Positions 34,962 through 43,559 of a DNA stretch of 64,000 bases are shown in pieces. Below the pieces are notes generated by a model. It had not been told where the DNA came from. It saw only the letters and a program-made list of their open reading frames with translations, and did not search any database. Positions within the stretch are counted from its first letter, which is position 1; every line of letters begins with the position of its first letter. This stretch comes from Hymenobacter sp. H14-R3 (lineage in GTDB: Bacteria > Bacteroidota > Bacteroidia > Cytophagales > Hymenobacteraceae): positions 1 to 64,000 of the forward strand of contig NZ_JASITD010000006.1 of assembly GCF_030063445.1 (NCBI RefSeq), in the 5' to 3' direction. The position numbers and the translations under genes are program-made.

Positions 34962-36394
34962 TCACTCGGCGGCGCGCAGCAGGCGGGCTAGCAGCTTGCC
35001 GCGGGCCACGTAGAAGCCAGCGGGCAGCGTGCTGGCGGGCTGCCACACCACGCGGCCATCAGGCCCGGCGTGCAGCTGCGCCACGGTGCGCCCAAGCGCA
35101 TCAGCAATGAGTATCAGTTGGTTGCCGCTCGCCGCCTTAAACTGAACCTGGTTGCGGAAAGGCATGGGGAAGGCGGTGGTTTCGGCGTCGGTGGCCGGGT
35201 GGGTGCCCAGCACCTGGTTGGTTACCCGGAAGTAGAGCGTCTGCTCGACCGCGCTATTCGGGCAGCCATCATCAAAGGCCGCGATAGTAGCGGTGTAGAA
35301 GCCCACCGGCAGGCTAGCCGGCACTTGCCAAGTGAGGCGCGCCTGCGTAGCGCTGAGCGTGGTCAGGCTCAAACCCGGAATAATGCTGGTGGCCTCACTA
35401 CTAAAGCGCAGCTGCTGGCCCGCGTCGGGGTCGGCGGCCGTGAGGGTGAGGCTCAGCGTTTGGTCGGGGCGCACGGCAATGGTTTGGCTGGGCGGCTGGG
35501 CCGCACCGATGCCCACGGTCAGGCTCGTAAAGATGGGCGGCTGGTTGGCTACGTTTTGGGCTAAGTACACGATGTCGCGCGTGACGGCCCCAATGAGCTG
35601 CCAGGTGCCGGCTAGCTGCCGGTATTCGCGCACGCGCACCGCCATCGCATACAGGCCCTGCTGCACGGCCCCCGCCGGCGCAAGTAGGGCCCCAGTAGCC
35701 GGGTTGAGCTGAAAATGCGGTGACACGGCCCCGGCAATGGCTGTGCCGCACGGTACCAGTGGGTTCAGCGTTTCCTGCGACTCTACCACGCTGTAAGCTA
35801 CCGAGTCGCGGTCCGTATCGTACGTGCTGAAGCTGTAAGCCTGGGCCAGGTTGCCTTGCAGGGCAGGCACCGCAGTTGACAAAAACGTGGGCGACGTATC
35901 CTGGATAATGGATGTATGGATGTATTATCTAGGTAGGCAGCCAGATAAGATGTACGATTTAGCGAGTTGTCAATGTTGCGAATGCCACTAGCCCGGTAAT
36001 CCGTCCTAAAGCTTAGCGTCCATTGACCCCGTGGCAGGTCCACCTCGCCTGCGTATAGGAAAACATCATAAATGAAAGTGGAAACGCCACCCGCGCAGGC
36101 CACCGGAGTTAGCCGCGTGCTCTGCAACTTTGTGATGTCCACCGTAAAATTCCGGGGGTCGGTTGAGTTGCAGCTGCCTTGGGTGCCGGTTAGCCGCACC
36201 ATTGGCTGGTCAACCCCCACAACATCCCGAAACAAGCGCAGCGTGACGCGGTAGCGCGGCACCCCCGGCGTGGTAGACGCCACCGAAGCGTAGGCAATGT
36301 CGCCTCCTGTGAGGTGCGAAGCGTACGAGGCTGGCTACAAGCTCAGCCATAGAAGCCCAGCCAGCAGCCAGCGCCAGCGAAAAAGTTGATTCAT
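34962..36394 (-). pseudogene. Broken T9SS-exported surface protein
   Basis: From ATG 36394 the first 19 residues form a signal peptide, then TAG (36335-36337) interrupts before PASYASHLTGGDIAYASV, a start typical of Bacteroidota gliding or adhesion-type proteins. The same frame runs on to YLAAYLDNTSIHPLS and is then lost. Reading resumes in another frame from about QDTSPTFLSTAVPALQG. Removing one copy of the 8-base tandem repeat at 35908-35923 restores one continuous frame. The rest holds beta-sandwich-like repeats (SLTLTAADPDAGQQLRFS) and a C-terminal type IX sorting domain (AFPMPFRNQVQF... GFYVARGKL). Two lesions, one in the export signal, argue that the gene is off in this strain. Confidence 0.85.
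35908..35923. repeat. 8-bp tandem duplication causing a frameshift
   Basis: ATGGATGT occurs twice in tandem (35908-35915 and 35916-35923). Its presence shifts the reading frame of the T9SS gene. One copy fewer restores it. Confidence 0.9.
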
Positions 36395-36399
36395 ATAAA

Positions 36400-36465
36400 T
36401 ACCCCAGCGAGGCGAATAGGTTGTTGGCTTAAATATAGCCACAAACCGTTCGCCCCGCTGGGGTA
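36400..36465. repeat. 17-bp GC inverted repeat pair (CCCCAGCG family)
   Basis: TACCCCAGCGAGGCGAA (36400-36416) pairs with 36449-36465 with one mismatch. The core is related to the repeats at 1739-1949. It lies between the T9SS remnant and the OmpA gene stop. Confidence 0.75.
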
Positions 36466-36483
36466 AGGTTGACTATGAAGGCG

Positions 36484-37482
36484 TTACTTAGCCGCCCCGC
36501 TGCTACTGTCCAAAATCTGAAACAGCTCGTCGAGCTTGGGCGTGAGAATAATCTCGGTGCGGCGGTTGAGGGCCTTGTCCTGGGGCGAGTCGTTGGCGGC
36601 CACGGGCACGTACTGCGAGCGGCCGGCGGCCGTGATGCGGCTGGGCTCTACACCGGCCGTGGTGAGCAGGCGGGCAATGTCGGTGGCGCGTAACGCGCTC
36701 AGGTCCCAGTTGTCCTGGATGCCGCCGCTGGGGCGCATGGGCACGTTGTCGGTGTGGCCTTCCACCACCACGTTCACGTCTTTTTGCTCTTGCAGCACGG
36801 TGGCCAGCGTTTTGAGGGCTTCCTGGCCCTTAGGGTCCACCTTGCTGGAGCCCGACTTGAAGAGCAATTGCTCAGATAGCGACACGTACACTTTGCCATC
36901 CTTCAGCTTGACTTGCAGGTCTTTGGAGTTGAAGCTGAGCAAGGCGTTGCTCACACGGGTTTTGAGGTCGTTCACGGCCTTGTCTTTATCGGCCAGGGCC
37001 TGGGTCAGCTCGGTGAGCTTGGCTTCGCGGGCGGTAAGGTCGGCTTTGGTTTTTTGCAGGCTTTGGTCGAGGGCGCCCAGCTGGCCTTCGCGGGTGGCCA
37101 GGTCTTTGGCCAGCTTGCCGTAGTCGGCGTTGCGGTCGGCCAGGGCGCGGTCGCTGTTCTTGAGCAGCTTATCGTAGCTGTCGGTAAGCTGGGTGTAGAG
37201 GGTACGGGTGCGGCGCAGGGCGTTGCCGGTCTGGGCCGAGTCGGCGGCCAGGCGCTTCTGGTTGAGGTGCGCTTCGGCCAGGGCGTCGGTGGTTTTTTGG
37301 AGGTCGGCCTTGGTTTGGCGCAGTTGGCTCTCGGCGGTGGTGCGGGCCTGCGCCTCGCTTTGCTGGCGGGCTTGCAGGTCTTCGTAGCGCTTGGCCGTGA
37401 CGCAACTGGTGAGGCTGGTGGCCCCGGCGGCCAGCAGCGCCAGCCCGAGCAGGGGAGAAGTAACGGAAAAAGACTTTTTCAA
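36484..37482 (-). CDS. OmpA-family lipoprotein with long coiled coil
   Basis: Encodes about 332 aa if the TTG at 37482 is the start. The lipobox TSLTSC gives a lipidated Cys27. Residues 35-190 are a heptad-like, Lys/Ala/Gln-rich coiled coil (ARTTAESQLRQTKADLQKTT...). Residues 210-325 are an OmpA/MotB peptidoglycan-binding domain (VVVEGHTDNVPMRPSGG, LSALRATDIARLL, NRRTEIILTP). It probably tethers the outer membrane to the cell wall across the periplasm. No ATG precedes the signal peptide in a sensible place. The frame opens to 37635, but that segment lacks protein character, so TTG is the likely start. Confidence 0.85.
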   Translation of the reverse strand: MKKSFSVTSPLLGLALLAAGATSLTSCVTAKRYEDLQARQQSEAQARTTAESQLRQTKADLQKTTDALAEAHLNQKRLAADSAQTGNALRRTRTLYTQLTDSYDKLLKNSDRALADRNADYGKLAKDLATREGQLGALDQSLQKTKADLTAREAKLTELTQALADKDKAVNDLKTRVSNALLSFNSKDLQVKLKDGKVYVSLSEQLLFKSGSSKVDPKGQEALKTLATVLQEQKDVNVVVEGHTDNVPMRPSGGIQDNWDLSALRATDIARLLTTAGVEPSRITAAGRSQYVPVAANDSPQDKALNRRTEIILTPKLDELFQILDSSSGAAK

Positions 37483-37623
37483 CGCAGAGAAATGCCGCCG
37501 GTGGCGGGCTAAGTGGTGGTTGGGGCAAGTTACGGCCACCCCGGGCTTGCCCGCGGGGCCACCCGGCCTCCCACCCGCCGCCACCCCGGCCACCAACTCT
37601 CGGCTCCGATGGTAACTGTGGCG

Positions 37624-37631
37624 TAATTTTG
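37624..37631 (+). promoter_or_regulatory. accD promoter -7 element TAATTTTG
   Basis: TAATTTTG fits TAnnTTTG and lies 98 bases before the accD ATG, in the divergent region with the OmpA gene. No TTG at proper spacing was found. Confidence 0.42.
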
Positions 37632-37729
37632 CCAACCAGAAGATTGCCTAAAATTGCCAAAGCCAACCCGCTGACTCGCGCCGTCTTCTTGGCTTCTCAA
37701 ATTCGTCATCCCACCAGTACCTCCCCACT

Positions 37730-38575
37730 ATGGCTTGGTTCAAGCGCCAGGAAAAGGGCATTATCACCCCCACCGAGCAGAAAAAAGAAACGCCCGACGG
37801 CCTGTGGTATAAGTGCCCCGAGTGCAAAACCGTGGCCAATATGGCCGAGCACAAGCGCCTCCATTACGTGTGCGGCAACTGCGGCTACCACGACCGCATC
37901 GACGCCAGCGCCTACTTCGAGTTGCTCTTCGACGACGGCGAGTTCACAGAGCTGGATGCCAACCTCACCTCCGGCGACCCCCTGCACTTCGTGGATACCA
38001 AGGCCTACCCGCAGCGCGTGCAGGCCACCGAAAAGAACACCGGCCTCAAGGATGCCGTGCGCACGGCCCACGGCCAAAGTGCTGGCCAGCCGCTCGTTAT
38101 CGCGGCCATGGACTTCCGCTTCATCGGCGGCTCGATGGGCTCGGTGGTGGGCGAAAAAATTGCCCGCGCCATCGACTACGCCCGCCAGCACCGCGTACCC
38201 TTCCTCATGATTTCGCGCTCGGGCGGCGCCCGCATGATGGAAGCTGGCTACTCGCTCATGCAAATGGCCAAAACCTCGGCCAAGCTGGCGCTGCTTGCAG
38301 AGGCTAAGGTTCCGTACATCAGTCTGTTGACCGACCCCACCACGGGTGGCGTCACGGCCTCTTTCGCCATGCTCGGCGACTTCAACATTGCCGAGCCGGG
38401 CGCGCTCATCGGCTTCGCCGGCCCCCGCGTCATCAAAGAAACCATTGGCAAAGACCTGCCCAAAGGCTTCCAAAGCGCTGAGTTTGTGCTGGAGCACGGT
38501 TTCCTGGATTTTATTGTGGACCGCCGCGAGCTCAAGCAGCGCCTCGCCGACTTGCTATCAATGGTGAACGGGTGA
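37730..38575 (+). CDS. accD: Acetyl-CoA carboxylase carboxyltransferase beta subunit
   Basis: Encodes 281 aa, the family length. The N-terminal four-cysteine zinc ribbon (CPEC...CGNC, residues about 28-50) is followed by the crotonase-fold carboxyltransferase domain ([61 protein letters not shown]). With AccA it transfers carboxyl from biotin to acetyl-CoA, giving malonyl-CoA for fatty-acid synthesis. It diverges from the OmpA lipoprotein gene and ends at a repeat followed by a terminator. Confidence 0.98.
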   Translation: MAWFKRQEKGIITPTEQKKETPDGLWYKCPECKTVANMAEHKRLHYVCGNCGYHDRIDASAYFELLFDDGEFTELDANLTSGDPLHFVDTKAYPQRVQATEKNTGLKDAVRTAHGQSAGQPLVIAAMDFRFIGGSMGSVVGEKIARAIDYARQHRVPFLMISRSGGARMMEAGYSLMQMAKTSAKLALLAEAKVPYISLLTDPTTGGVTASFAMLGDFNIAEPGALIGFAGPRVIKETIGKDLPKGFQSAEFVLEHGFLDFIVDRRELKQRLADLLSMVNG

Positions 38576-38687
38576 GGGGTGAATGGATGAGGGGTGAATG
38601 GATGAAGGAGCTAACTAATTGTTAATAAGATAATTAACTATTTGTTCCTTTGCTCCTTCACAACTCATTCCTTCATACTTCACCCTT
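38576..38687. repeat. Degenerate palindrome with 15-bp tandem repeat
   Basis: GGGGTGAATGGATGA occurs twice in tandem (38576-38590, 38591-38605), and CTCCTTCACAACTCATTCC...TTCACCC near 38660-38687 forms a diverged opposite arm. It begins at the accD stop. Confidence 0.65.
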
Positions 38688-38698
38688 GGCACGACTTT

Positions 38699-38734
38699 GG
38701 AAAAGCCCGCTTTGGTAACCAGAGCGGGCTTTTG
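38699..38734 (+). terminator. accD terminator
   Basis: AAAAGCCCGCTTTG and CAGAGCGGGCTTTT form a stem with a trailing T-run. Confidence 0.82.
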
Positions 38735-38784
38735 CGTATAAGGCTTATCTGGACTACCATTCTACTCACCAAAATCACTTTGAA

Positions 38785-39531
38785 ATGATGACTTCTTCTA
38801 AGTCTTTCGCGGCTGTTCTCATGGCCTTCGTCCTGCTGCTGGGCTCGTGCGCCTCTACGCGCCAAACCTCTACCCAACCCGACCTGTCGAACAACAACGG
38901 TACAGGCGTGCGCAAGGACGGCATGAACAAAACCACCAAAGGCGGCCTCATTGGGGCGGGCGGCGGGGCGGCGGCCGGTGCTTTGCTGGGCGGCCTGCTG
39001 GGCGGCGGCAAGGGCACGGCCATCGGGGCTATTTTGGGCGCGGCAGCTGGTGGTACCACGGGCGCACTCATTGGCCGCAAAATGGATAAGCAAGCGGCTG
39101 AGCTGCAACGCAATATGGCCGGTGCTAAAGTAGAGCGCGTGGGCGAGGGCATCAAAATCACTTTCGACTCGGGCATCCTATTTGACACCAACTCGGCCGC
39201 CTTGCGTGCTGCCTCGCAAACTGATATCGGCAAGCTGTCTACCACCCTGAAAGAATACCCCGACACCAACATCCTGGTAGAAGGCCACACCGACAACACG
39301 GGTAGCGACGCCATCAACCAGCCCCTGAGCGAAAACCGCGCGCAGTCGGTAGCCTCCAGCATCACGGCGCAGGGCGTAGCCGGCAGCCGCATCAGCACCA
39401 AGGGCTATGGCTCGTCGCAGCCCGTGGCCGACAACTCGACCGAGGCTGGCAAGCAAGCCAACCGTCGGGTAGAAATTGCCATCTTCGCCAACGAGAAAAT
39501 GAAGAAGGCTGCCGAAAATGGTTCGCTCTAA
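38785..39531 (+). CDS. OmpA-family lipoprotein with glycine zipper
   Basis: Encodes 248 aa. The lipobox LLGSC anchors it, and a glycine-zipper block (GGLIGAGGGAAAGALLGGLL, to about residue 100) is followed by an OmpA-like peptidoglycan-binding domain (TNILVEGHTDNTGSDAINQP, LSENRAQSVASSI, GYGSSQPVADN, NRRVEIAIFAN). It likely spans the outer membrane with its zipper and holds the wall with its OmpA domain. The close paralogue at 40154 has the same architecture but a classical signal peptide, and the small zipper protein at 39691 lies between them. Two ATG codons are adjacent and the first was used. Confidence 0.92.
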   Translation: MMTSSKSFAAVLMAFVLLLGSCASTRQTSTQPDLSNNNGTGVRKDGMNKTTKGGLIGAGGGAAAGALLGGLLGGGKGTAIGAILGAAAGGTTGALIGRKMDKQAAELQRNMAGAKVERVGEGIKITFDSGILFDTNSAALRAASQTDIGKLSTTLKEYPDTNILVEGHTDNTGSDAINQPLSENRAQSVASSITAQGVAGSRISTKGYGSSQPVADNSTEAGKQANRRVEIAIFANEKMKKAAENGSL

Positions 39532-39556
39532 TTACTAGCATAATTGCTTGACTTAC

Positions 39557-39589
39557 AAAGCCCGAAACAAGTTGTTTCGGGCTTTTTTT
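39557..39589 (+). terminator. Terminator of zipper-OmpA lipoprotein
   Basis: AAAGCCCGAAACA and TGTTTCGGGCTTTTTTT form a near-perfect stem with a T-run. Confidence 0.88.
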
Positions 39590-39690
39590 CGTTTTTATTG
39601 GTAACTCCCAGCAGAAGGGCCTCGTTAAATACCCGCGCTTCGGGCGCATTGCTGCTCACGTTGTTTTGCTAACTTTATTTCCGTTATTTT

Positions 39691-39966
39691 ATGAAATCCT
39701 TTTCGAGGCTTTTTGCATTTCTGCTGTTGGTTTTCGTGCTCGTAAGCACGGCTGCCCAGGCCCAGGACAAGCCTAAGGGCTGGAGCCGCAAGGCCAAAGG
39801 TGCCGCTATTGGTGGCGGTGGCGGTGCCGTAGTAGGTGGCCTGCTGGGTGGTGGCAAAGGTGCCCTCATTGGCGCTGGTGTCGGCGTAGTAGGCGGTGGC
39901 CTGGTAGGCCGCAACCAAGACAAGAAAAAAGACCCGGCCCGCTACAAACACTACCGCAACAAGTAG
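39691..39966 (+). CDS. Small glycine-zipper envelope protein
   Basis: Encodes 91 aa. The signal peptide (residues 1-25, AAQAQ) is followed by a glycine zipper (AAIGGGGGAVVGGLLGGGKG, VGVVGGGLVG) and a basic tail. The zipper is similar to the ones in the two flanking OmpA proteins, but the peptidoglycan-binding domain is missing. It is probably a membrane-associated protein made from the same building block. It is a single-gene unit with its own terminator. No enzymatic function can be given. Confidence 0.78.
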   Translation: MKSFSRLFAFLLLVFVLVSTAAQAQDKPKGWSRKAKGAAIGGGGGAVVGGLLGGGKGALIGAGVGVVGGGLVGRNQDKKKDPARYKHYRNK

Positions 39967-39992
39967 CGACAGCGAGTGCCCCGATACTATGG

Positions 39993-40019
39993 AAGCCCGG
40001 CCTTGGCCGGGCTTTTTTG
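39993..40019 (+). terminator. Terminator of small zipper protein
   Basis: AAGCCCGGCC and GGCCGGGCTT form a 10-bp stem with a TTTT run. Confidence 0.88.
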
Positions 40020-40153
40020 TGCCCCGCCCGTGCCAAGCCGGGAGGGGTGGACCGCCGCCGGCTACTTGACTAAGTTTGGCAAGGTGGTTGCAATTGCCGA
40101 ACTTGCCGCCGCGTTATCCTCGCGTGGTCGTTTCGACTTTTTATTTTCATCCC

Positions 40154-40870
40154 ATGAAAACCCTGAAACTCTCTTTTTCTTACTTCCTGGCCGTTTTGCT
40201 GCTGCTGGGGCACTTTGCCCAGGCACAGAGCACTACTATTACCACCGAAAAGCCCAAGGGTATGTCCAAAACGCTGAAGGGCGGCCTTATTGGAGGCCTG
40301 GGCGGCGCAGCTGGCGGGGCTATTTTGGGCCGCGTAATCGGCGGTAAGTCGGGCACGGCGAAGGGTGCCATCTTGGGTGCTGCCGTGGGCGGCGCGGGGG
40401 GCGCACTTATTGGCCGCCGCATGGATAAGCAGGCTGCTGAGCTGCGCCGCGACCTCGACGGGGCCACCGTAGAGCGCGTGGGCGAAGGCATCAAAATCAC
40501 GTTTGCCTCGGGCATTCTGTTTGGTACCAACTCCTCGACCCTGACCTCTTCTGCCGCTGGCAATATCGATGAGCTGGCCACCACGCTCCAGAAATACGCC
40601 GATACCAACATCACAATTGATGGCCACACCGACGCGTCGGGCTCCGATGCCATCAACAAGCCCTTGAGCCAGCGCCGCGCCCAGGCCGTTTCCAACGAGT
40701 TGATTACCAAAGGGGTAGAAACCAGCCGCATCACTGCCACCGGCTACGGCTCGACCCAGCCCGTAGGCGACAATACCACAGTAGCCGGCAAAGCCGCCAA
40801 CCGCCGCGTAGAAGTAGCCATCTTCGCCAACGAGAAAATGCAGAAAGCCGCCAAGCGTGGCCAGCTGTAA
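40154..40870 (+). CDS. OmpA-family protein with glycine zipper (paralogue)
   Basis: Encodes about 238 aa. The signal peptide ends FAQAQS, with no lipobox, unlike the paralogue at 38785. A glycine-zipper block (GGLIGGLGGAAGGAILG, ILGAAVGGAGGALIGRRMD) and an OmpA domain (TNITIDGHTDASGSDAI, LSQRRAQAVSN, GYGSTQPVGDN, NRRVEVAIFAN) follow. The sequence from RMDKQAAEL to the C-terminus is closely similar to the paralogue, so one arose by duplication. A TAAGTTTG box at 40071-40078 may be the promoter. The ATG at 40154 starts the signal peptide. Confidence 0.92.
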   Translation: MKTLKLSFSYFLAVLLLLGHFAQAQSTTITTEKPKGMSKTLKGGLIGGLGGAAGGAILGRVIGGKSGTAKGAILGAAVGGAGGALIGRRMDKQAAELRRDLDGATVERVGEGIKITFASGILFGTNSSTLTSSAAGNIDELATTLQKYADTNITIDGHTDASGSDAINKPLSQRRAQAVSNELITKGVETSRITATGYGSTQPVGDNTTVAGKAANRRVEVAIFANEKMQKAAKRGQL

Positions 40871-40871
40871 C

Positions 40872-41106
40872 CGCAGATTCAAACGGATTCAACGGATTTT
40901 GCAGATACGGGGCTGCGCCCCTGGCTATGCGGGATGCCGTTAGGGAAATGCGGCAAGTAAAAAGCTATTTTTCACCTAAAAAGGCCACCTTCGGGTGGCC
41001 TTTTTACGTTGTACAGCCAGCTACCCAGCGCCAAGCACTACTGCAAAAAAGCCAGGGGCGTCAGCCTCGTATCTGCGAAATCCGTTGAATCCGTTTGAAT
41101 CTGCGG
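40872..41106. repeat. Inverted pair of the TATCTGCG...GAATCTGCG repeat flanking a terminator
   Basis: 40872-40909 is a reverse copy and 41069-41105 a forward copy of the unit seen at 25067-25104. Extended similarity (AGCCAGGGGCG-type sequence) reaches 15-20 bases further inward. The pair bounds a 235-base block that holds the OmpA terminator and reaches into the endonuclease frame. Confidence 0.85.
40978..41006 (+). terminator. Terminator of OmpA paralogue
   Basis: AAAAAGGCCACC and GGTGGCCTTTTT enclose a TTCG loop with a T-run. Confidence 0.9.
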
Positions 41107-41849
41107 CCGACAAGGCCCTGGCTGACCACACTATTCTGGATGAGTTTTATGGGCGGGTGCCGACGGCCCCGCGCCGTACGCCCATGCGTGAGCTCATTTC
41201 GACCCTGCTCTCGCACCGCACCACCCACGCCGACGAAGAGCTGGCCTACGACCGCATGCTCGAAGCCTTTGGCGACTGGGAGGGCGTGCTGCACGCGCCG
41301 CTCGATGACCTTATTCACGCCATTCGCACCACGCGCTGGCCGGCCACGCAGGCCCCGCGCATTCACGATATCCTGGCGCGCATCAAGACCGAAACGGGCG
41401 GCAGCTTTTCGCTTGATTTCCTGGCCGACTGGTCTACCGAGCGCGCGATGGAGTGGCTCACCGACATGCCCGGCATTGGCCTGAAAACGGCCTCGTTGGT
41501 GCTGCTCTTCAACTTTCGCAAGCCCGTGTTGCCCGTCGACGCCCACGTGCACCGCGTGATGCAGCGCCTGGGTGTGCTGGGCCCCAAGGTGACGGTGGAG
41601 AAGGCCCATGGCCTGCTACTCGACCTGCTCAAGCCGCACTTGGATTCCGAAGGGCTCTTCAACTTTCACAAGCACAACTACTGGCACGGCCAGCAAATCT
41701 GCTTCTTTCAGCGGCCCAACTGCCCGCGCTGCCCCCTCAAAGGGTTTTGCAACTACTACAAAGAGCAGTTTGGCGAAGCCACGCCGGAGGCGCTGGCCGC
41801 CACCCCCACGCACTGGGATGCCGCCGCCTGGGGCAAGCTGCCGCATTAG
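41085..41849 (+). CDS. Endonuclease III-like DNA glycosylase/AP lyase
   Basis: Encodes about 254 aa from the TTG at 41085. The helix-hairpin-helix MPGIGLKTASLVLL has the catalytic Lys, VDAHVHRV the catalytic Asp, and CFFQRPNCPRCPLKGFC gives the C-x6-C-x2-C-x5-C 4Fe-4S ligands. It cuts oxidised pyrimidines from DNA in base-excision repair. The start is uncertain. The frame opens at a GTG inside the preceding terminator, and no ATG lies before MRELIS, which is already inside the first conserved helix. The best candidate is a TTG within an intergenic repeat (41069-41105). The gene may have lost its original start or acquired a new one. Confidence 0.85.
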   Translation: MNPFESAADKALADHTILDEFYGRVPTAPRRTPMRELISTLLSHRTTHADEELAYDRMLEAFGDWEGVLHAPLDDLIHAIRTTRWPATQAPRIHDILARIKTETGGSFSLDFLADWSTERAMEWLTDMPGIGLKTASLVLLFNFRKPVLPVDAHVHRVMQRLGVLGPKVTVEKAHGLLLDLLKPHLDSEGLFNFHKHNYWHGQQICFFQRPNCPRCPLKGFCNYYKEQFGEATPEALAATPTHWDAAAWGKLPH

Positions 41850-41852
41850 CAA

Positions 41853-41918
41853 GTAGGGTAAGCTTTAGCTTGCCGCCGTTTGAACGACCTGTCGGCGGCA
41901 AGCTGAAGCTTACCCTAC
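41853..41918. repeat. 26-bp inverted repeat GTAAGCTTCAGCTTGCCG family
   Basis: 41853-41878 and 41893-41918 pair with one mismatch around a 14-base loop. A diverged relative is at 55766-55843. It sits between the endonuclease stop and the radical SAM start. Confidence 0.85.
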
Positions 41919-41939
41919 ACTCCAGCATTACCTTTATCC

Positions 41940-42929
41940 ATGCGCCTCGTTAAGCACCCCGTTCTCTGCAACTACTACGTCACGTACCGGTGCAACGCGA
42001 AGTGCTCATTTTGTGATATTTGGGAGAAGCCTTCGCCCTACATCACGCTGGCCGATGTGGAGGCCAACCTGCGCGACCTTAAGCGGCTGGGCGTCAAGGT
42101 AATCGACTTTACGGGTGGCGAGCCGCTGCTGCACCGGCAGCTACCCGAGTTTCTGGCGTTGGCCCGGCAGCTGGGCTTCATCACCACCGTGACCACTAAC
42201 GGCCTGCTCTACCCCAAAAACGCCGAAAAGCTGCGCGGGCTGGTCGATATGCTGCATTTCTCGCTCGACAGCATCGACCGCGATACCCACGACCGCGGCC
42301 GCGGCGTAGCCTGCCACGATTTCGTAATGGAAAGTATTCGCGTAGCCAAGGCGCTGGGCGAGCGCCCCGACATCATCTTCACCGTTTTTCGCCACAACCT
42401 GGGCGAGCTGGAACGCGTGTACCGCGAAATAACCCAGCCCAACGGCCTCATACTCTTACTCAACCCCGCCTTCGAGTATGGCGACGTTGCCACCGGCGAG
42501 CAGCTAACTGAGGAGGAGTTGGATTTTCTCTCCGCCTTCGGCAAGCGCAAGGGCGTGTACCTCAACGAGGGCTTCATTGCGTTGCGCCGCGACGGCGGCA
42601 ACCACGTGGCCGCGCCCGTGTGCCGGGCCGCCAGCACCACGCTCGTCATCTCGCCCAGCAATGAGCTGGTGCTGCCCTGCTACCACCTGGGCCAGCAAAA
42701 ATTCCCTATTGCCGGCCAGTTGTTCAACCTCTACCACGCGCCCGAAACCCAGCGCCTCGCCGCCCTCGAAGGCCGCCTGCCCCAGTGCGAAGGCTGCACC
42801 ATCAACTGCTACATGCAGCCCAGCTTCGCGGTCGAAACCAGCAAGTATTTCTGGCAAGCCCTGCCAAGCACGCTGAAGTACAACTGGGAAAAAGGTACCT
42901 GGAAGCGGCTGTTGCCCCTATCCATTTAG
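41940..42929 (+). CDS. Radical SAM protein with C-terminal Cys cluster
   Basis: Encodes 329 aa. The radical SAM motif CNAKCSFC (residues about 19-26) binds the 4Fe-4S cluster that cleaves SAM, and GGEPLLHRQL follows. The C-terminal part has several cysteines (PVCRAAS, VLPCYH, QCEGCTINCYM), a SPASM-like auxiliary-cluster arrangement often found in peptide- or lipid-modifying enzymes. The start ATG is 21 bases after a palindromic repeat, and the gamma-carbonic anhydrase gene follows 18 bases downstream. No peptide precursor is evident beside it. The substrate is unknown. Confidence 0.88.
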   Translation: MRLVKHPVLCNYYVTYRCNAKCSFCDIWEKPSPYITLADVEANLRDLKRLGVKVIDFTGGEPLLHRQLPEFLALARQLGFITTVTTNGLLYPKNAEKLRGLVDMLHFSLDSIDRDTHDRGRGVACHDFVMESIRVAKALGERPDIIFTVFRHNLGELERVYREITQPNGLILLLNPAFEYGDVATGEQLTEEELDFLSAFGKRKGVYLNEGFIALRRDGGNHVAAPVCRAASTTLVISPSNELVLPCYHLGQQKFPIAGQLFNLYHAPETQRLAALEGRLPQCEGCTINCYMQPSFAVETSKYFWQALPSTLKYNWEKGTWKRLLPLSI

Positions 42930-42947
42930 AGAAAAAAACCACTACCT

Positions 42948-43463
42948 ATGCCGGCCCTCATCCTTCCCGTTCACGGTATTTCGCCCACCATTGGCCCCGA
43001 TTGCTTTCTGGCCGATAACGCTACCATCATTGGTGATGTGGTATTGGGCCGCGGCTGCACCGTGTGGTTTACGGCCGTGATTCGGGGCGACGTCAACAGT
43101 ATCCGCATCGGCGACGAAACCAACGTGCAGGATGGCGCGGTGCTGCACTGCACGTTTGAGCAGGCAGCGCTCACTATCGGCGCGCGCGTGAGCATCGGGC
43201 ACCGGGCGTTGGTGCACGGCTGCACCGTGGCCGACGATGTGCTCATCGGCATGGGCGCCATCGTGATGGACCACGCCGTGGTAGGCGCGGGCTGCATCAT
43301 CGCGGCCGGGGCCGTGGTGCTCGAAAATACCATCTGCGAGCCGGGCTACCTCTACGCAGGTGTGCCCGCCCGCAAAATCAAGCCCGTGAGCGAAGCCCAG
43401 GCCGCCGGCCTGCGCCGCACGGCGGCCAACTACCAGCGCTACGCCAGTTGGCTTTCGGAGTAA
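42948..43463 (+). CDS. Gamma-class carbonic anhydrase family protein
   Basis: Encodes 171 aa. The left-handed beta-helix hexapeptide repeats run through most of the chain. Metal ligands are the histidines in AVLHCTF and IGHRALVHGC. Proteins of this class (PaaY/CaiE/YrdA type) bind zinc or iron and hydrate CO2 or have thioesterase-like roles. It starts 18 bases after the radical SAM gene on the same strand, so an operon is likely. The length matches the family. Confidence 0.93.
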   Translation: MPALILPVHGISPTIGPDCFLADNATIIGDVVLGRGCTVWFTAVIRGDVNSIRIGDETNVQDGAVLHCTFEQAALTIGARVSIGHRALVHGCTVADDVLIGMGAIVMDHAVVGAGCIIAAGAVVLENTICEPGYLYAGVPARKIKPVSEAQAAGLRRTAANYQRYASWLSE

Positions 43464-43559
43464 AGCTGCCAGCTGGAATACCGGGCTCCCGATACGCGAA
43501 ACTCACATAAAAAGAATGGGTAGCTTAGGCGCTAAGCAGGCTTTTTATGTCTTCAAAGG

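Noticed and set aside
38576..38605. CRISPR-like array
   Set aside because: Only two adjacent 15-base units with no spacers, and no cas genes in the window.
40995..41084. Endonuclease III start at the GTG in the terminator
   Set aside because: It would translate the terminator hairpin and repeat, which have no family counterpart.
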